Shown here in pieces: positions 21,111 to 33,178 of a stretch of DNA of 64,000 nt. The DNA comes from Entoloma clypeatum (Eukaryota; Basidiomycota; Agaricomycetes; Agaricales; Entolomataceae): the NCBI GenBank assembly GCA_963565915.1, contig OY751486.1, forward strand, positions 1,116,001-1,180,000, in the 5' to 3' direction. Under the pieces are notes generated by a model. It saw only the letters and a list, made by a program, of their open reading frames with translations. It was not told the DNA's origin and searched no databases. The number at the start of each line of letters is the position of its first letter. Within the stretch, counting starts at the first letter, position 1. The position numbers and the translations under genes are program-made.

Positions 21111-22680
21111 GCAGGACATGTGCTACTTCTACGTTGACGAGGATGTCCGTCGCCATCGGTTACCAGTCCTTTATTGACCAATTTCGGGTCGACAAAAACT
21201 CGTCAACTTGCCGCCCAGAATGTTGGACATAACATCACGCTGGCGATGGGATAGATGGCGGTACATTTTTCGTTCAGGTTGTTCAGGGTGTCAAGATTAA
21301 CCTGCATACAACAGGATACAAGCAGCCACACCTTCACCATTAGCCCAACAGGTGAACAGGGTCGGGGTCGTGGTCCACTACGCCCAAGCCAATCGCCTCC
21401 CACAACTGTCCTCACACCTCTCAAGCACGGCCTCCAATCTCTTCTCTACGAGCCATTGCTGCCTCACGGCAACAATCCATCGTCAACCTACCCTGGCTGT
21501 CCCGAGCTCCTCCGGCGCCAAATCATTCGACTTCGCCACCTGATGTCCATCCAAATTATCATACCATTACTCGCCACCTCCCTTCTATGATAAACCCTTC
21601 GTCCACACCAGGAATTCCTCGACCGACAACTGCCTGAGCTCGATTCCCGCGCAACACTTTTCTATGCTCAGTGACGAAGTCTGGGTAGCCGCTAGCCCCC
21701 CGAGGGGAGGGATTTGCCGACCACGTTCCGCTAGCCGCCGAGCTATGTCGTCATCCTCATCGGTTTACCTCCTACCAGCCACAGGATGAAGATCGTTTTC
21801 GGAGGATGGGACGTATCCGGTTGTTGTCGGATGAGTTGCCAGCACACATCATAACGCACAAATACACCCAACGTCACCCTCTTCCACCACCATCCTCCTC
21901 AATCTTCCTCACTCGCTCCGTCATGGAGTACTCATCTTCCTTCTCACCCCTCCGTCCTACAACGAACTCTACCATGTCGCTCTTGTGCCTTGAACCATGC
22001 GCTCAAACATCACATACAACTCAAGTCTTCCGACATACTGGGGCGATTTTGCGTGCCTCTCAAGCTCCACGAGTCCAAGCGGCACTCATGCCACTACTCC
22101 ATCCCATCCAAGTACTTGAGTCGACGACGGAGAAGGTTTTGGCGAGGAACATCTCGATACGTGTCAAGCGTCGGTCTTCACAGAACCTGGACCGCAAATC
22201 TATGGTCCAGGGCCCGCCACGCCACAGGATCTCTCGTCAGCAGCCGCCTATGATCACGACCAACCAGTACCGTAACTCAGTCGCCCCTGTCTGCAACTGT
22301 TATTGATGCCGTTTTGAAAAGGAAAGGAGTAAGTAGTTCGTTGCCGAATCATTTTTTTGTGATATGCTGTGTAGATCCAAAACTACTTATGTGGGAAATT
22401 GGGTTTGAGCTCGACTTGTGCATCGATCGTGACTCTTTCGCTCTTCCGTACCGACCAGAAGAACATTCACATCAACAATGCGAGCTCATACCTCCACTCC
22501 ATGGCAACAGTAAGTGAACATTCTCTCGTCACGAAGTGTCTGAGTAACGTCATTTCACAGATCAAGCAGCTCAAGACAAGGTGCGCGACAAAAAAAGGGG
22601 CCGTGGAGTGCTATACCCTCCACTTCTATTCACAATCTATGTATGATCTATGTAAAGTCAAAAGTCAATGTATGAGACCT
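21111..22680. other. No identified gene
   Basis: Several Ser/Pro/Thr-rich frames (for example 21806-22306) occur and may be further relics, but no domain, consistent intron set or start is supportable. The right end is the 3' flank of gene A. Confidence 0.4.
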
Positions 22681-25600
22681 TCATATACCCTCAGGGTGCA
22701 AAACCGACTTCCAGTCTTCCAATGCTCGCGAATCAAAACCCATATCCTTCAACTTGATGCGAAGTTTCTCCTCGATCTGTTGAAGGTGGCATATTAATTC
22801 AGAACTTGGTTGGGAGAGGTCGACAAAATTGCCAGTCATCCACTCATACAGCGCCCAAAAAATCTATAACATGCCGCTTGGTGAATAGGGTTGCCACATA
22901 CATGAGTAGGTTTGAACTCACCAGGGCGACAGACAGGGCGATGTCCCCCTCGGAGATGCCAGCTGGATTCGCACTACTGGAGCATGGCATAACAAGGCTT
23001 CGCAGCACGGAATGCAGAACCATATCGCCAAAGATTGATTTCGCACTCTATTGTTGACGTTTAGACTCGGAAGAAAAAAGTGCAGTTTGGAATTTTGACT
23101 TACATTCAATCCTGATAGGAATGGGCGCTCCAATGAAATATTTCCGGAAAGCTTTTCCCTCTCTTCCTTTGTCTGTGCGTCTCCGATTTTATAGTGGCTG
23201 ACCACTAGCAAGCGGGCGCAGTTGAATGCCGCAGAGGTGTTTTGGGGACAAGGAAAGAGTGCTGAGCCCAAAACAAGATCTTTCCAAATCGCATTGACTG
23301 GGCCGCACTTGACGAACGCTTGCCAAATTTCGCAGAGCGTGAGCTGGCGTGCTGGCTTGTCGCCCGTGAGGTTGGCGCTCTCCGGGAAATGAACCAGTCG
23401 TCCATAAGCCCTTGTACCAGTCTCAAGGCGATGCTGCGCGAGATCATCAACTGCGCTGGGCAGCTGCATTGTGTTTTTCCACAAGAGTGGGTATGTTGTG
23501 GAGAGAATTTGGCCTATCATTTGGCAGATGGTATTGCCAGGGAGAGAAAACCCAAGTACGCGCTCCAGAAGGGGTCCCAGGGTAGCATTGGCACTCTCGG
23601 CATTATAAAGCGCCCGTCGAGTACCTCGGAATATTTGGCGGGGTTCAACCCACAAGTGAGTCTCGTGGAGGGGGTTTGACTGTCCTCTCCTCCTTCTTAA
23701 CTTGTTGGCGAGTGGGAGCAGGACGACGATAAGAACCAAGAAATGCCGGGAAACGTCCGCTGGCAATGAGGCCAAATCAAGGTGAGAACTTGACTGTCGA
23801 CGTGACGCAAGTGGGTTTATAAAAACCGGGGTGCCGTTCCGTAATAGGAAGACCGTGCGCGAAGTCCCGGAGAATTGTTGATGCTGGAAAGCGGTGTCAA
23901 TGATACCACCGCTCGTCAACATGATGACTGCCGCAAGTAGTGGATAGCACAAATTGTACTTTCTTATCCAAGAATCCACCTTGCCGCGCACAAGGAGGGT
24001 TCCATCGAACACGTCAAGGCGCTGCCAACCATCTTCTACAAGTGATGCGACGAGCTCGATGTTGCTGCTCTGCTGGTGAAGCGGAACATCAGAAAAGTCG
24101 TCCGCTAGCTGATGTGGGGAGAGGCGCGCAATATCGAACCCTGGAGGAAGAGCAACTTGGACAGCCGATTTGAAGTTCATGATGGACTGGTGTACTGCCG
24201 CGCATAAATCGGCCACCGAAATTGGGACTGGGGGTTGGTAGATTCCCGCGAGCATTATGTTTTCGTCGGAAACGGAGGCATTAAGCGCGGGGGTATGAAA
24301 GGCATCCTTGTAGAGGAGTGAATTGGTTGAAGCGTTTACGGCTCGCTCGAAGGGGGAAATGCATTCAGGTTTCTCTAATATCGAGATGAGTTTGTAAATG
24401 TCGTCAGATCTAAAATAATGTTGAATGCTTAGGACTCAATAGAAAATGCAACTGGTCTCACTCTTTCGTCCCGACGACACGTGGATATTGAGAGCGGTCG
24501 ACCGCGTCGCCAAGGCTGGCGAGAGCCGAGTCAATAGACCAGTCGTCTGTATCAAGAGGGTCAAAGGGCTCCACGAATGGATAGTCTTCTTCTTCTTCTT
24601 CTTCTTCTTCTTCTTCTTCTTCTTCTTCATCGTCGTGTTCGTCATCGCGTTTGGCCCCACCGTCTTGATCATCACCCTCCCCATCATTTTCTTCCCCGCC
24701 CTTGTCCTCGACACCCATTTGAATATCCTCGCAAACTGCTGGCATTTGACAGGGTTGCTGACCAGCTAAAGAGATGTACACATCACTCCCGGTGTCAAGA
24801 AGGCGGATGCAGTGGGCGGCGATGGCGCGTAGACACCATATATCATAGGAAAGTTCACTGCGCACCAACGATGCCTTCCGCCACTTCCCAGACTCGGCGA
24901 GGGAGCGCGCAATGAGTGCTTGATCGAGTGGTGACGCTACTTTCTCGCTGGAATCCTTCCCAGCACTGAGGAACACCTGGAACAAGCAATGTTTCGCCAC
25001 AAGTAAGTCCTGGGGCTTAGGATCGCCATTCGCCCGCAATATCACCTGGAGCAGGGCTTTACCGGCATCGATCACATCTTCGCGTAATATAAGATCGCCA
25101 TAGTGTTCCTTCCTTATCTCCAAGCCTTCCATGATCGAGCGCAAAGTGAAACATTCGGCTGCAATCAGCGTTTTACGATACTTGTATACTTGTTTTTCAT
25201 CTTCGAAGGGATGAAAGGGTCGTGTTCTGGAAGTATATGAGATGGAATGTTGGATAGTAAACGTTTTCCTGACTTACTTTCCCTGGCGAAACTTTGCTCG
25301 CACTGATGACGTCTGGCTGGCAACCCACTTGATTGCCTCATCCAAATAAGTGAGATTCAGGTAATTAGATAGCAAGAGACCTTGCTCAAGCGCCCTTCTC
25401 GAACGACCATTGCTCAAGCGCACCCTTTTCCTGCTTGGTAATGCGACGAGATCTCGATGCTTTGCCAATAGTTTCGGGCGGGCTTCAACGGACTTGGCAA
25501 GCCGCATGAGGTATTGGTCCCAACCAAATTCTGTGGACCAGGTCTGGTTTGCTGTTGCTTCTAAATGCTTGGAGGTGGAACTGGGTGTAGCGGCGACGGA

Positions 25601-26785
25601 TGGTGGCTGGTCGACAGGAAGAATGATAAAGACATGGCGCGACCCTGTCATGTTTTTCTGTCCCGCCTTCCCCCCCCCGATGCCGACACCTTGTGTGGAC
25701 TGGGCTGAGACGGGGTCAGACTCGTAACTCTTGACTCCCTTCGAGTGCCTCTCTCTGAGGTGTTTCTTGTGTTCGGCAAGTGCTGCTCCGTGGCCTCCGT
25801 TTGCAGCAGACCAGGATTTACAATCAGGAACTGGACACTTGTACCGCAGCGCCACTCTTGCTTCCTCCGCGGCCACAGGTTCAGTTTCCGGAAAGAACAA
25901 CGGCGTCGGAAGGGTCGGGGGAAGGGTGCTCTGGACGTTGGACAAGGTTTGAATGGGAACTTGTGGGTAGCATTGAGCTACGTGATGCATGATAGCACAA
26001 TAAGCGTCATTTCTGGTAACACCCTTATAGGCACCCGGGTGAGTCCTGGATGTGATATGGGCCCAAACGCAATCTCCTGGGAGCAGGCGGCAGTGTGTCT
26101 TGCAAACGAGGACTTGCAGAGACTCCAACCAAGTCAAGTGTAAATGATCGAGAGCGCGACACCGTGAAACTCCGTTTTCCGTCTGGCGTTGACAGTCGCT
26201 GAGTATGTCCTCAAGGTCTTGAGGGAGGTTTGGATGGGTTGCGAAATCTTCGGCGAGGACCGTTGCCCAGGAGAACTGTTTGAGTTTACGGCCACTGTTG
26301 GAATACTTGGCAAGTCCAGGATTCTTAGCGGGCTGGGGTGGGGAAGATGCAGGCGGGAAATCTTCATCAACATCGTCGGAGGATAACGGTGGCATCAATT
26401 GGTTGACCTTCTGGCGTTTTGTAGTCAAACCGCTGGTCGACGGGCCGTCCGAAGTCCCGGAGGAAAGTCGGCGCTTATGAGAGGCAGACACACGAACTGG
26501 AGGGGGAAGAAAGATATCAGAATGGAGAGTTACTATGACTGATTGAGGACCCCGCTTACCTGGAGGATTCCTAGTTGCGGTTTTCTTGGGGGGTGGACAG
26601 GACCACTTCCCTTTCCTGTTGCGCAGAACGATGGAATGGTAGTGGTCATGGGGATCTGGGTCACTGTAACTGTCCTCACTGTCCGGGGTGCTGGACCGGG
26701 AGTACGCTTGCTCCGACGGCGCGTCGTCTTCACTCCCAGGGATTTCGGGGTGCGAGTCGGGGACCTGTCTGTTCCGCAAATGCAT
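22681..26785 (-). CDS. Gene A: large OrsD-like zinc-finger protein (1274 aa, six exons)
   Basis: Exons on the minus strand: 26785-26560, 26496-25278, 25226-24462, 24409-23103, 23046-22922 and 22863-22681. All introns are GT-AG. The exons total 3825 bp in one unbroken frame ending in TGA, which argues for an intact gene. The N-terminus (about 46 residues) is Ser/Asp/Glu-rich and shared with gene B. A Cys/His region resembles the fungal OrsD domain: VLVCKTHCRLLPGDCVWAHI, then KCPVPDCKSW ... HKKHLRERHSK. The central part has a poly-Glu run from a CTT microsatellite. The C-terminal half is helical and aligns loosely with gene B (for example SAVQVALPPGFDI, LTLCEIWQAFVKCGPVNAIW). The general pattern recalls the N-terminal half of telomere-associated RecQ-like proteins, but no helicase motifs are present. 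The function is unknown. Confidence 0.8.
24584..24630. repeat. CTT/GAA trinucleotide microsatellite
   Basis: About 14-15 uninterrupted CTT/TTC units lie inside exon 3 of gene A. On the coding strand they are GAA/GAG and encode a run of about 15 glutamates within an Asp/Glu-rich linker. Length polymorphism is likely and would not break the frame. Confidence 0.9.
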
Positions 26786-27587
26786 TGAGAAGCAAGAAGG
26801 TGGACTCTAAAAAAAACGCGGGATGGGGTCTCTGGAGCGTTACTGGCAGCCACGACGCAAGCGAGCAAAAGACGAATGAGTGGGGGCCCGTCTGGACCTC
26901 GATGAAAATGCTGACAGGCGCCTGGCCAAATGCAGACATAGGAGGGAACACGTGGGTATGCACAGAATCGGAGGCCCCGACTGTTTACTATGGTGAGCGG
27001 AGCCACCAAGGCCGAGGCGTGAGGCCCAAGGCTCAGGATAGCAGAGCTTCCACGGTGGTTGCACCGCCGTTGTGCATGCGGATGCACACGCACAGGACTT
27101 GTCATCCCAGAGAGCATACTGAGCTGCTACACATGAAGACGCGCCGTCAGATTGGGCAGGGGTGCAGACGACGAGGATGCCGTACAAGGTGCCATCAAGG
27201 GGCGGGTTACAATGGCAGGAAGGGATGGGTGGCCGAAGGAACCAGTGATTGAATAATGCAGCAATGCACCACTGCCATGGGACAACCGTTTATCCGAGCT
27301 AAAATATGTACGTAGGCATGTGTGGAGTGGCACAGCGGGGAAATATGCGACGGATAGTAAGCTTTCAAGGTATATCACAGAGGTTGTTGGTGATGCTCAT
27401 TATGAGGGTCGCCGTGGGTGGTCACGTGCGGAGAATGTATGAGTAGGTAGTTGTGTATTAAAGAGGTAGCGAAGGTGGCCAAATGGATAATGCAGTCGGA
27501 ATGCAGACTAAGGGGTAGCGGAACAAGAAAGAAAGGCAAGGGTGATTTGTGGAAGGGAGCATCGTCGGTGAGGGAGAAACAGACGCG
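26645..27587. repeat. Inverted-repeat arm 1 (promoter plus 5' end of gene A)
   Basis: This 943-bp arm is near-identical, in reverse complement, to 36464-37376 (913 bp). The length difference is one 30-bp segment near 26956-26990 present only here. The arm covers about 800 bp upstream of gene A and its first 46 or so codons, and identity stops abruptly at both ends. Confidence 0.92.
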
Positions 27588-28387
27588 AAGAAAGAATCTG
27601 CGGTCGATGATTCGATGTAGGTGAATGTTACTGCACGCCTAGAGCGTTGCTTCCGTCCGAGGAAATGTTCCTCAAGATCTCTGGCCCCATCCAGAGTTCT
27701 CCCCGTCCCCGTTTCTGTTTGGGATGCTTCCGCCCCGGTCTCTCCTCCTCGTCCGGATCGCGTCCCCGTTAAGCCTGCCCGCTGATCCGCACGGATACAC
27801 CAAACACCCTCGTCCAATTTGCTTCTCTTCTTGCAGCTATCCAACAGAAGCCATCTCCCCCATATAATTCCTGATGGCACTGCTCAGGCCCCTGCGACTC
27901 CGCTAGCGGTTCGTCCCTCCATTCGAGACACACGATGGAGTGGACTTTTTTCTGAGGACGCCTCATCTTTGTCTGACCGTTCGAGCTTCAAGGCCGAGTT
28001 CTAGTGGGAGCGACGGCTGCTACGTAGTGGCTAAATCCAAACGAGGCCTTGCGCAAATGGTACAGCTTCAAGAACTGGCAGGCCTGGCACACCGATATGG
28101 CACGCGTGGCGGTTAATCCAGGAGACGCTCTTGGCTGATTACGGTGGCAAATGTGCTCCTTGGGGATTCTTGTCGATTAAACAGGCATCAGGGATGAGGA
28201 GAAATTGGGTAAAGACAAACACTCACCATCGCGAGTAGGGAAATTTTCTTCTGCGACAATTTGATTAGACTAATCTAGGAACCTCATAGACGCAAAATTT
28301 CAGCACAAAGGAATTTAAAAAATGGATACGACACCTGATGTTCGCAGGCGGGTAACGCGGTAGCCAGAAGCATAGAAACGTCTAAGC

Positions 28388-28441
28388 AGGGAGTACAACT
28401 CCCTGCGAGCCGTAGGGCGGAGAGTACAACTCCCCGCATTG
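28388..28441. repeat. Paired hairpin words
   Basis: GGGAGTACAACTCCC forms a 6-bp stem with a 3-nt loop. About 20 bp later a near copy occurs (GAGAGTACAACTCCCC). The two share the core AGTACAACTCCC. Possible small element end or transcript hairpin; no gene is associated. Confidence 0.45.
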
Positions 28442-28503
28442 AACGGCGGATAACGGCGCTACAGGTCTTGATGAACACAAGCAGAGAGGGCGAGGTCGAA
28501 ATG

Positions 28504-28517
28504 TAACCCTAACCCTA
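28504..28517. repeat. Interstitial telomere-like repeat (two units)
   Basis: TAACCCTAACCCTA matches two units of the common fungal telomere repeat (TTAGGG)n. A degenerate related word, CCTAACCCCTAACCCC, lies at 32015-32030. Two units can occur by chance. Confidence 0.4.
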
Positions 28518-28852
28518 TACTGTCCATCTTGATGAACACGTGAGGTGCCAAACCGCGAGCAACAACAATCTCCAGAGTTCGCCAGTGCTCGCGCCTTGCC
28601 GTCGCCGCCGCCTCCCCCAAGACATCAGCAATCCGCTAGCACTGGGAGCTCTTCTCCTTAGCTTCCTTAATACCATCCTTGGTCACGAATAATTGGGAGC
28701 TGTGCTCCTAATCTCGTCTCTTCGCTGCAGTACCGCTCAAGATCTTCCGTTTCTAGGAAGTCCCAAGCCTTCTCCTTGAGTCTCGTTTGCAGAGCCCTCT
28801 ACTCTTTCTCTTGCTCATCTGCCCTCTGATCTCTTCCGTCTGGGTTTCGCCA

Positions 28853-29337
28853 ATGGAACCTCTACTCGAAACTCGCAATTTGTGAGTACTTCCCGTTCTT
28901 TTCACGAAAAAATACTCATATATTTGTCCCTGTAGTATTTCCCGTCCTGTCCCACCACAAAGCACTCGGTCAAGACGTCGCAGCCCTTACTTTGAAAAAT
29001 CAACATTTTCTCGACCAATTACTACCCCTACCTACCCCTCAAAGCTCGCCTCTCGATGTGCCGTCTGTAAGTTTTGCCCATTCTTGCGACATAACTCAAT
29101 GAACTAACACTTTTATCAAAAGAATCTGACCCACACAAACAGCCAGAAGCCGCTCCCGAACAACGTCCTTCAGGAGGCGTCCTCTCCAAACTTCACGCTC
29201 TCGCGCCCCTCCTCCGCAACGACAATCTCTACCCGGCCTGCTACCTCAAACGTTATTCCCCCAATATTGACGTTCTGAAGCACACGCAACTGAACGCTTC
29301 ACAAATCACAATCGGGTGGCTGCTGCGGGTGCATTAG
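28853..29337 (+). pseudogene. Unidentified spliced gene or relic
   Basis: From ATG 28853 (MEPLLETRNF) a GT-AG intron of about 52 bp joins to an Arg/Ser-rich exon (ISRPVPPQSTRSRRRSPYFE). A second intron leads to a frame reading NDNLYPACYLKRYSPNIDVL that ends in TAG at 29335. The second junction creates a TAA in the simplest splice, so either a different acceptor is used or this is a relic. I do not recognise the product. Confidence 0.3.
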
Positions 29338-30062
29338 TAAGCCCCTCATCGTGATATTGCTAACTCTTCTCCCATTCTCTCTCTGCACATTCCTTTCTCT
29401 CGGGAGACTCTATCTTACCCTCAAACTCGGCGAGCACAAGGTGAGATTGATTTCTCTCCGAGTTCGTAGCACTGAATCCTTGTCGCGTCGCCTCAGTATA
29501 CAGGACGATATTACTGGACGGCACAACCACTCAGCATCAACTGCGGGCGACACGGGCGTCCATTCTCGCCCTGCTGCTGGCAGCACCGCGTCGATTCACG
29601 CAGCCCAGAGCGCAGAGTCTCTTCTGTTTCCGTTCCGCTTTCCGGAGTGCACAGCCACCGGCCGATTTACTTTTTAACATCTACAAAATCACGACACGCT
29701 CTAGCAGCGTCCGGATGCTAGAAAAACCAGCCAATACTGTTGAAGGTTCTTTACCGCCCGTCGTTCAGGCATGAGCGCTTGCTTGCACGTTCCCGTTCTC
29801 GTTTTCGTTCCACTTCTATGCACAGCCACAAAACCATTCAGTTCGGCCGTCATTTTCCGTCGACCGACGTCTTGGTTCTAGCGACACGGATGGGGGCTGC
29901 GTGAAGTAAGGAGGCTTTTGCAGACGATTGGATTTGATAGTGGGGAATATTTACATCTAGCATTTTGGGCGTAAGTATTAAACGTCGAGGGTGGTCATTA
30001 TCGTCTCTAACTCTAACGACTTCCGTAAGTGCTTCATTAACGACGAATATAGTTTCTGTCCA

Positions 30063-30302
30063 TCTCAACCCCATAAAGGGCTCGTATCACAAGTTGCCGA
30101 AGGAGTCTGGGAAGTCGTCGACAAGACCAACAAGAACTTGACGAAGGAGGAAATACAAGAAGGATCTCGTATGTCACCTTCATCGACTCGGTGAAATAAT
30201 TGTTTATAATTTCCCACAGGTTTCGCTGCAATCGAGAAGGCGAAGTGTTCTCCAAGACAGCACCTCGGGGAAAGACGTAAGGAGATTGACCCCATGCAGT
30301 GA
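30063..30302 (+). pseudogene. Unidentified gene fragment with one intron
   Basis: The peptide KGLVSQVAEGVWEVVDKTNK continues as NLTKEEIQEGSR. A GT-AG intron (about 30170-30220) then joins it to FAAIEKAKC, ending at TGA 30300. The charged, regular composition suggests a conserved protein fragment, but I cannot name the family. No start codon belongs to it. Confidence 0.35.
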
Positions 30303-30939
30303 CGTATCAACGTTTCGATGGGGGACCTATTATTGCCTCCATGTACACACACACTCTTACCATTGCATCTATATCGTACATCGGCCAAACCCGATTTCCC
30401 CGATGCTATGATGATACACACCCGTTTTCGACTACAGTCATTCATCACTCAATGGGACAACAAAATGAAAAGTCGCCTCAGAATGCACGACTGAGGAATA
30501 TATCCCAAATCGGGGGTCATAGCTACAACTACATAAACTGTAAGGATAGAATAGTTAACTCTTGCAAGCTATTATATGTGCTATAGGGATGGGGATCTTT
30601 GTATCAGTGAGAAACTTCGTTATCAGTGAAAAACTGGCCAATGGGACAGTCACATCGCAGTGACAGTTCCCAGTATAGAAGGACCCCTATGCAGCTATCA
30701 CCCCCACCACTACCGCCATCTCGTTGAGTTCATCATCTTCATCTTCCTCAACCACTTTCTTAGGCTTCGGGATCCGCGCCACAAGTGGTCCATGTTTTGG
30801 TTTGGTCGACAACAGTTTCAGTTTATCTTGTAATGAGAATCCAAATGTTATCTTTCTCCCAGCATTCCATTTCATTGTTGCACCTGTCCTGAAGTGGTAG
30901 TCTTTTCTCCCCAAAATTTTAGACTGGCCACGATCAGGT

Positions 30940-31062
30940 TCGAGAACCTGGCGAACCCGGTTCGAACCCGAACCGGACCTAAGGTTCGGGTCCAGGTTCG
31001 GGCATTTCACCGAACCGAACCTTATTACAGGTTCGGGTTCGGCAGCAGGGAAGAACCTGAAC
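30940..31062. repeat. GGTTCG/CGAACC self-complementary cluster
   Basis: Dense alternation of GGTTCGGG and CGAACC words (AGGTTCGAGAACCT, CCCGGTTCGAACCCG and others) gives many overlapping short inverted repeats. It probably folds strongly as single strand. A related CCGGT-rich patch is at 59100-59290. Confidence 0.6.
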
Positions 31063-31221
31063 CTTTTGCACGATCGGAGCAACATGAAGAATATATTATT
31101 TCCTCTGCATATTTATAGCCCTCTTTCTACATGAGGGAGCAGACAGTAGATGCCTAAATAGGATAGACTAATATTAGTAACAAAGCCAACTTCGCAGACA
31201 AACAAACATTAACTTTCGAAC

Positions 31222-31708
31222 GTGTCGAAAAAAAATTCAACTACCCAACCTTCAGCTCCAATGGCCAACACCCGGCGTGAACGCGACAGGGTAGACTCGT
31301 CATTAGTGGTGACAGAACCACGCATCTCTCGTCCCAGCAAGCGGCTGCAGGGCTTGGATTACCCCGAGACCACCGTCCCATCAAAGAAGACTGCGAAAAA
31401 TGACCCTGAGGTACAGAAAGGTTAGTGCGTCGCGTCGCTTTGGCTTCGGTAATATGAAGATAGACTTACATGCTTGAATGGCACAACAGAAGGGGCAGCC
31501 AGGACCAGTACAGGCCAGACCACCAATGTACTCGCGAAGAAGAAACGTGAGTCCTAGATATTGATTGATATAATGATGGCCGAGTAATTGAGTAAGTTAT
31601 AGAACTTACCGTCGATACCGCGTTCAACAAGGATAAGTCGAAACCAGACGGAGAGGCATGCAATGCTGATGGAACGTTGAAGCATGCTGGAGGTCCTGCA
31701 TGGGCGTA
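31222..31708 (+). CDS. Possible small spliced gene, unknown function
   Basis: The first exon starts MSKKNSTTQPSAPMANTRRE and is Ser/Arg/Lys-rich. A GT-AG intron leads to EGAARTSTGQTTNVLAKKKR. A second intron (about 31547-31632) leads to DKSKPDGEACNADG, ending at TAG after about 110 residues. The same frame stays open after the stop through Gly/Val-rich repeats. The region overlaps an Spt5-like frame on the other strand, and only one of the two is likely real. No known domain is visible. Confidence 0.35.
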
Positions 31709-31984
31709 GCGTGTCGATGCTCCTGGCATGGATGGCGAGGGATTCCAAGCTGCTGTAGATGATGAAGGATTCCAAGCTGGCGTGGGTGAGGTGGGATCCC
31801 AAGTTGGCGTTGAGGAATATTCTGAAGGGTTAGGCATCGGCGTCTGACCACCAAACATATCCGGCGCAGCGTGGAGAGATCTACGATCCACAGAGCGCTT
31901 GCCAGGATCATCGGCAGAGCGAGGGATTGCAAACTTGAATTCCAGGACTTCGTGCTCGCTGGAAAGGGTTATAAACACAAACAC
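31590..31984 (-). pseudogene. Spt5-like C-terminal repeat region
   Basis: The minus-strand frame contains DMFGGQTPMPNPSEYSSTPT and then tandem TPxW(N/D)PSS units (TPTWDPT, TPAWNPSS, TAAWNPSP). These resemble the C-terminal repeat of the transcription elongation factor Spt5 in fungi. No KOW or NGN domain is present, so if homologous it is a small 3' fragment. Repeats of this type are low complexity, so the call is tentative. Confidence 0.35.
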
Positions 31985-32026
31985 CGAGCGCTACTTCGAC
32001 TTGAGGACCGGAAACCTAACCCCTAA

Positions 32027-32051
32027 CCCCACGGTTGAAATCACCGTGGGG
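32027..32051. repeat. Perfect 9-bp stem hairpin
   Basis: CCCCACGGT, a 7-nt loop, then ACCGTGGGG. It directly follows the degenerate telomere-like word at 32015. It could be a short transcript hairpin or an element end. Confidence 0.6.
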
Positions 32052-32428
32052 TCGCATTATGGCCTTGCTTTGGAATGGCAAGGGAATCGTGGTCGAGGGC
32101 GAGATCCAAAAATATAACTAAAATCTAACACACCAAGTATCCGACTTCCAGTCCAGGGAATCTGGTTCGCGATAGTTGAACCTCGCGGAGACGACGGCGC
32201 CAGAGCAACCCCAGTGAAACAATCGAATAAAAGGATCGCCAATAAAAACCGACGGAGCAAACGGAGTCCGCTCTCTGTCGTAGGTACAAAGCTGACCGCG
32301 ACGTGCTTTCCATTACTTTGCGAGTTGTTCAAAACCTGGAAAATCCTCGCCCCGTCCTCGCCATGGATGTCCATTATGGAAATTGGAGGGCTCGACGCCA
32401 GAGGCTCAGAGTAAAAAGGGTTGCGCAT

Positions 32429-32462
32429 CATGTGACGCAGCGAAATTTCGCTGCGTCACATG
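32429..32462. repeat. Perfect 34-bp palindrome
   Basis: The half-site CATGTGACGCAGCGAAA is followed immediately by its exact reverse complement with no spacer. Long perfect spacer-free palindromes are unstable in most genomes, so this one stands out. No gene overlaps it convincingly. Confidence 0.85.
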
Positions 32463-33178
32463 TTGTAAAATACACTTTGCGGACTTGATCAAAGAATTTT
32501 CCGACAAAGTACCACGATAGACTTGGGCCGAAATCATACAGTAATTTCTGAAGGTTTTCGGTGATCTCGGCATGTGCCGAGTCGGAGGACATTTTAGTGA
32601 TGTCGGAGCCACCCGTCTCACTTGACTGGAACAAGCAAGAGTCTCAACGGGCGATTGGCAAGTTTGGAAAGCCCGCCCTCTCTAATACTGCGCGTGTTTC
32701 TCCCTTGCCGACCTGCAGCTCTTCCCGTACCCTCCTTAATAAGACCTGGGCCCGGCCCTGTTTGGGTGTGGGCGCGTCCCCTGGACGCTGGCAATGCTTT
32801 GGCCCGGCCTCTCCGGCTGTCGGCGCGTTCCCTGAACGCTAGCATTGGGGGACCGACGTGTTGGCGCAGAACTCGCAGCAATAGAAATGCCCGTCCAGGT
32901 CTTGGAGAGTTTGCTCGAAGTCCGGCCTCTTGACAAGGTATATTGTTTCTTTTACGGCCTTTCATTTTGCGTTTATCGTTCTCACTACAGCTTCAAGAGC
33001 CTGCTCCAAGACATTGAACTCACCCAAACCTCAATTCTCTCTCCGCAACTCGGCAGCCGCAGCAGCCCAAAACTCCTATCAGGAGCCTGTCTGTCCTGCG
33101 CAACTCCCTCCATTCAGCGGTCCTCATTCGGAATGCACAGCGAGCAGTGATCAAAGCTAGGAAGTCCTTGAGACCGAG

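Larger units (their letters stand above)
27588..28852. other. No identified gene
   Basis: Mixed GC-rich sequence with no supportable frame. It contains the small hairpins at about 28390-28440 and a telomere-like word at 28504. Confidence 0.4.

Noticed and set aside
26840..27252. Long overlapping frames opposite to gene A within the inverted-repeat arm (for example 26575-27252 plus)
   Set aside because: They mirror the coding and promoter DNA of genes A and B, differ between arms because of the 30-bp indel, and have no recognisable product.
30950..30975. GGTTCGAACCC resembling a tRNA T-loop
   Set aside because: No acceptor stem, D-arm or anticodon arm can be formed around it; it is part of the GGTTCG repeat cluster.
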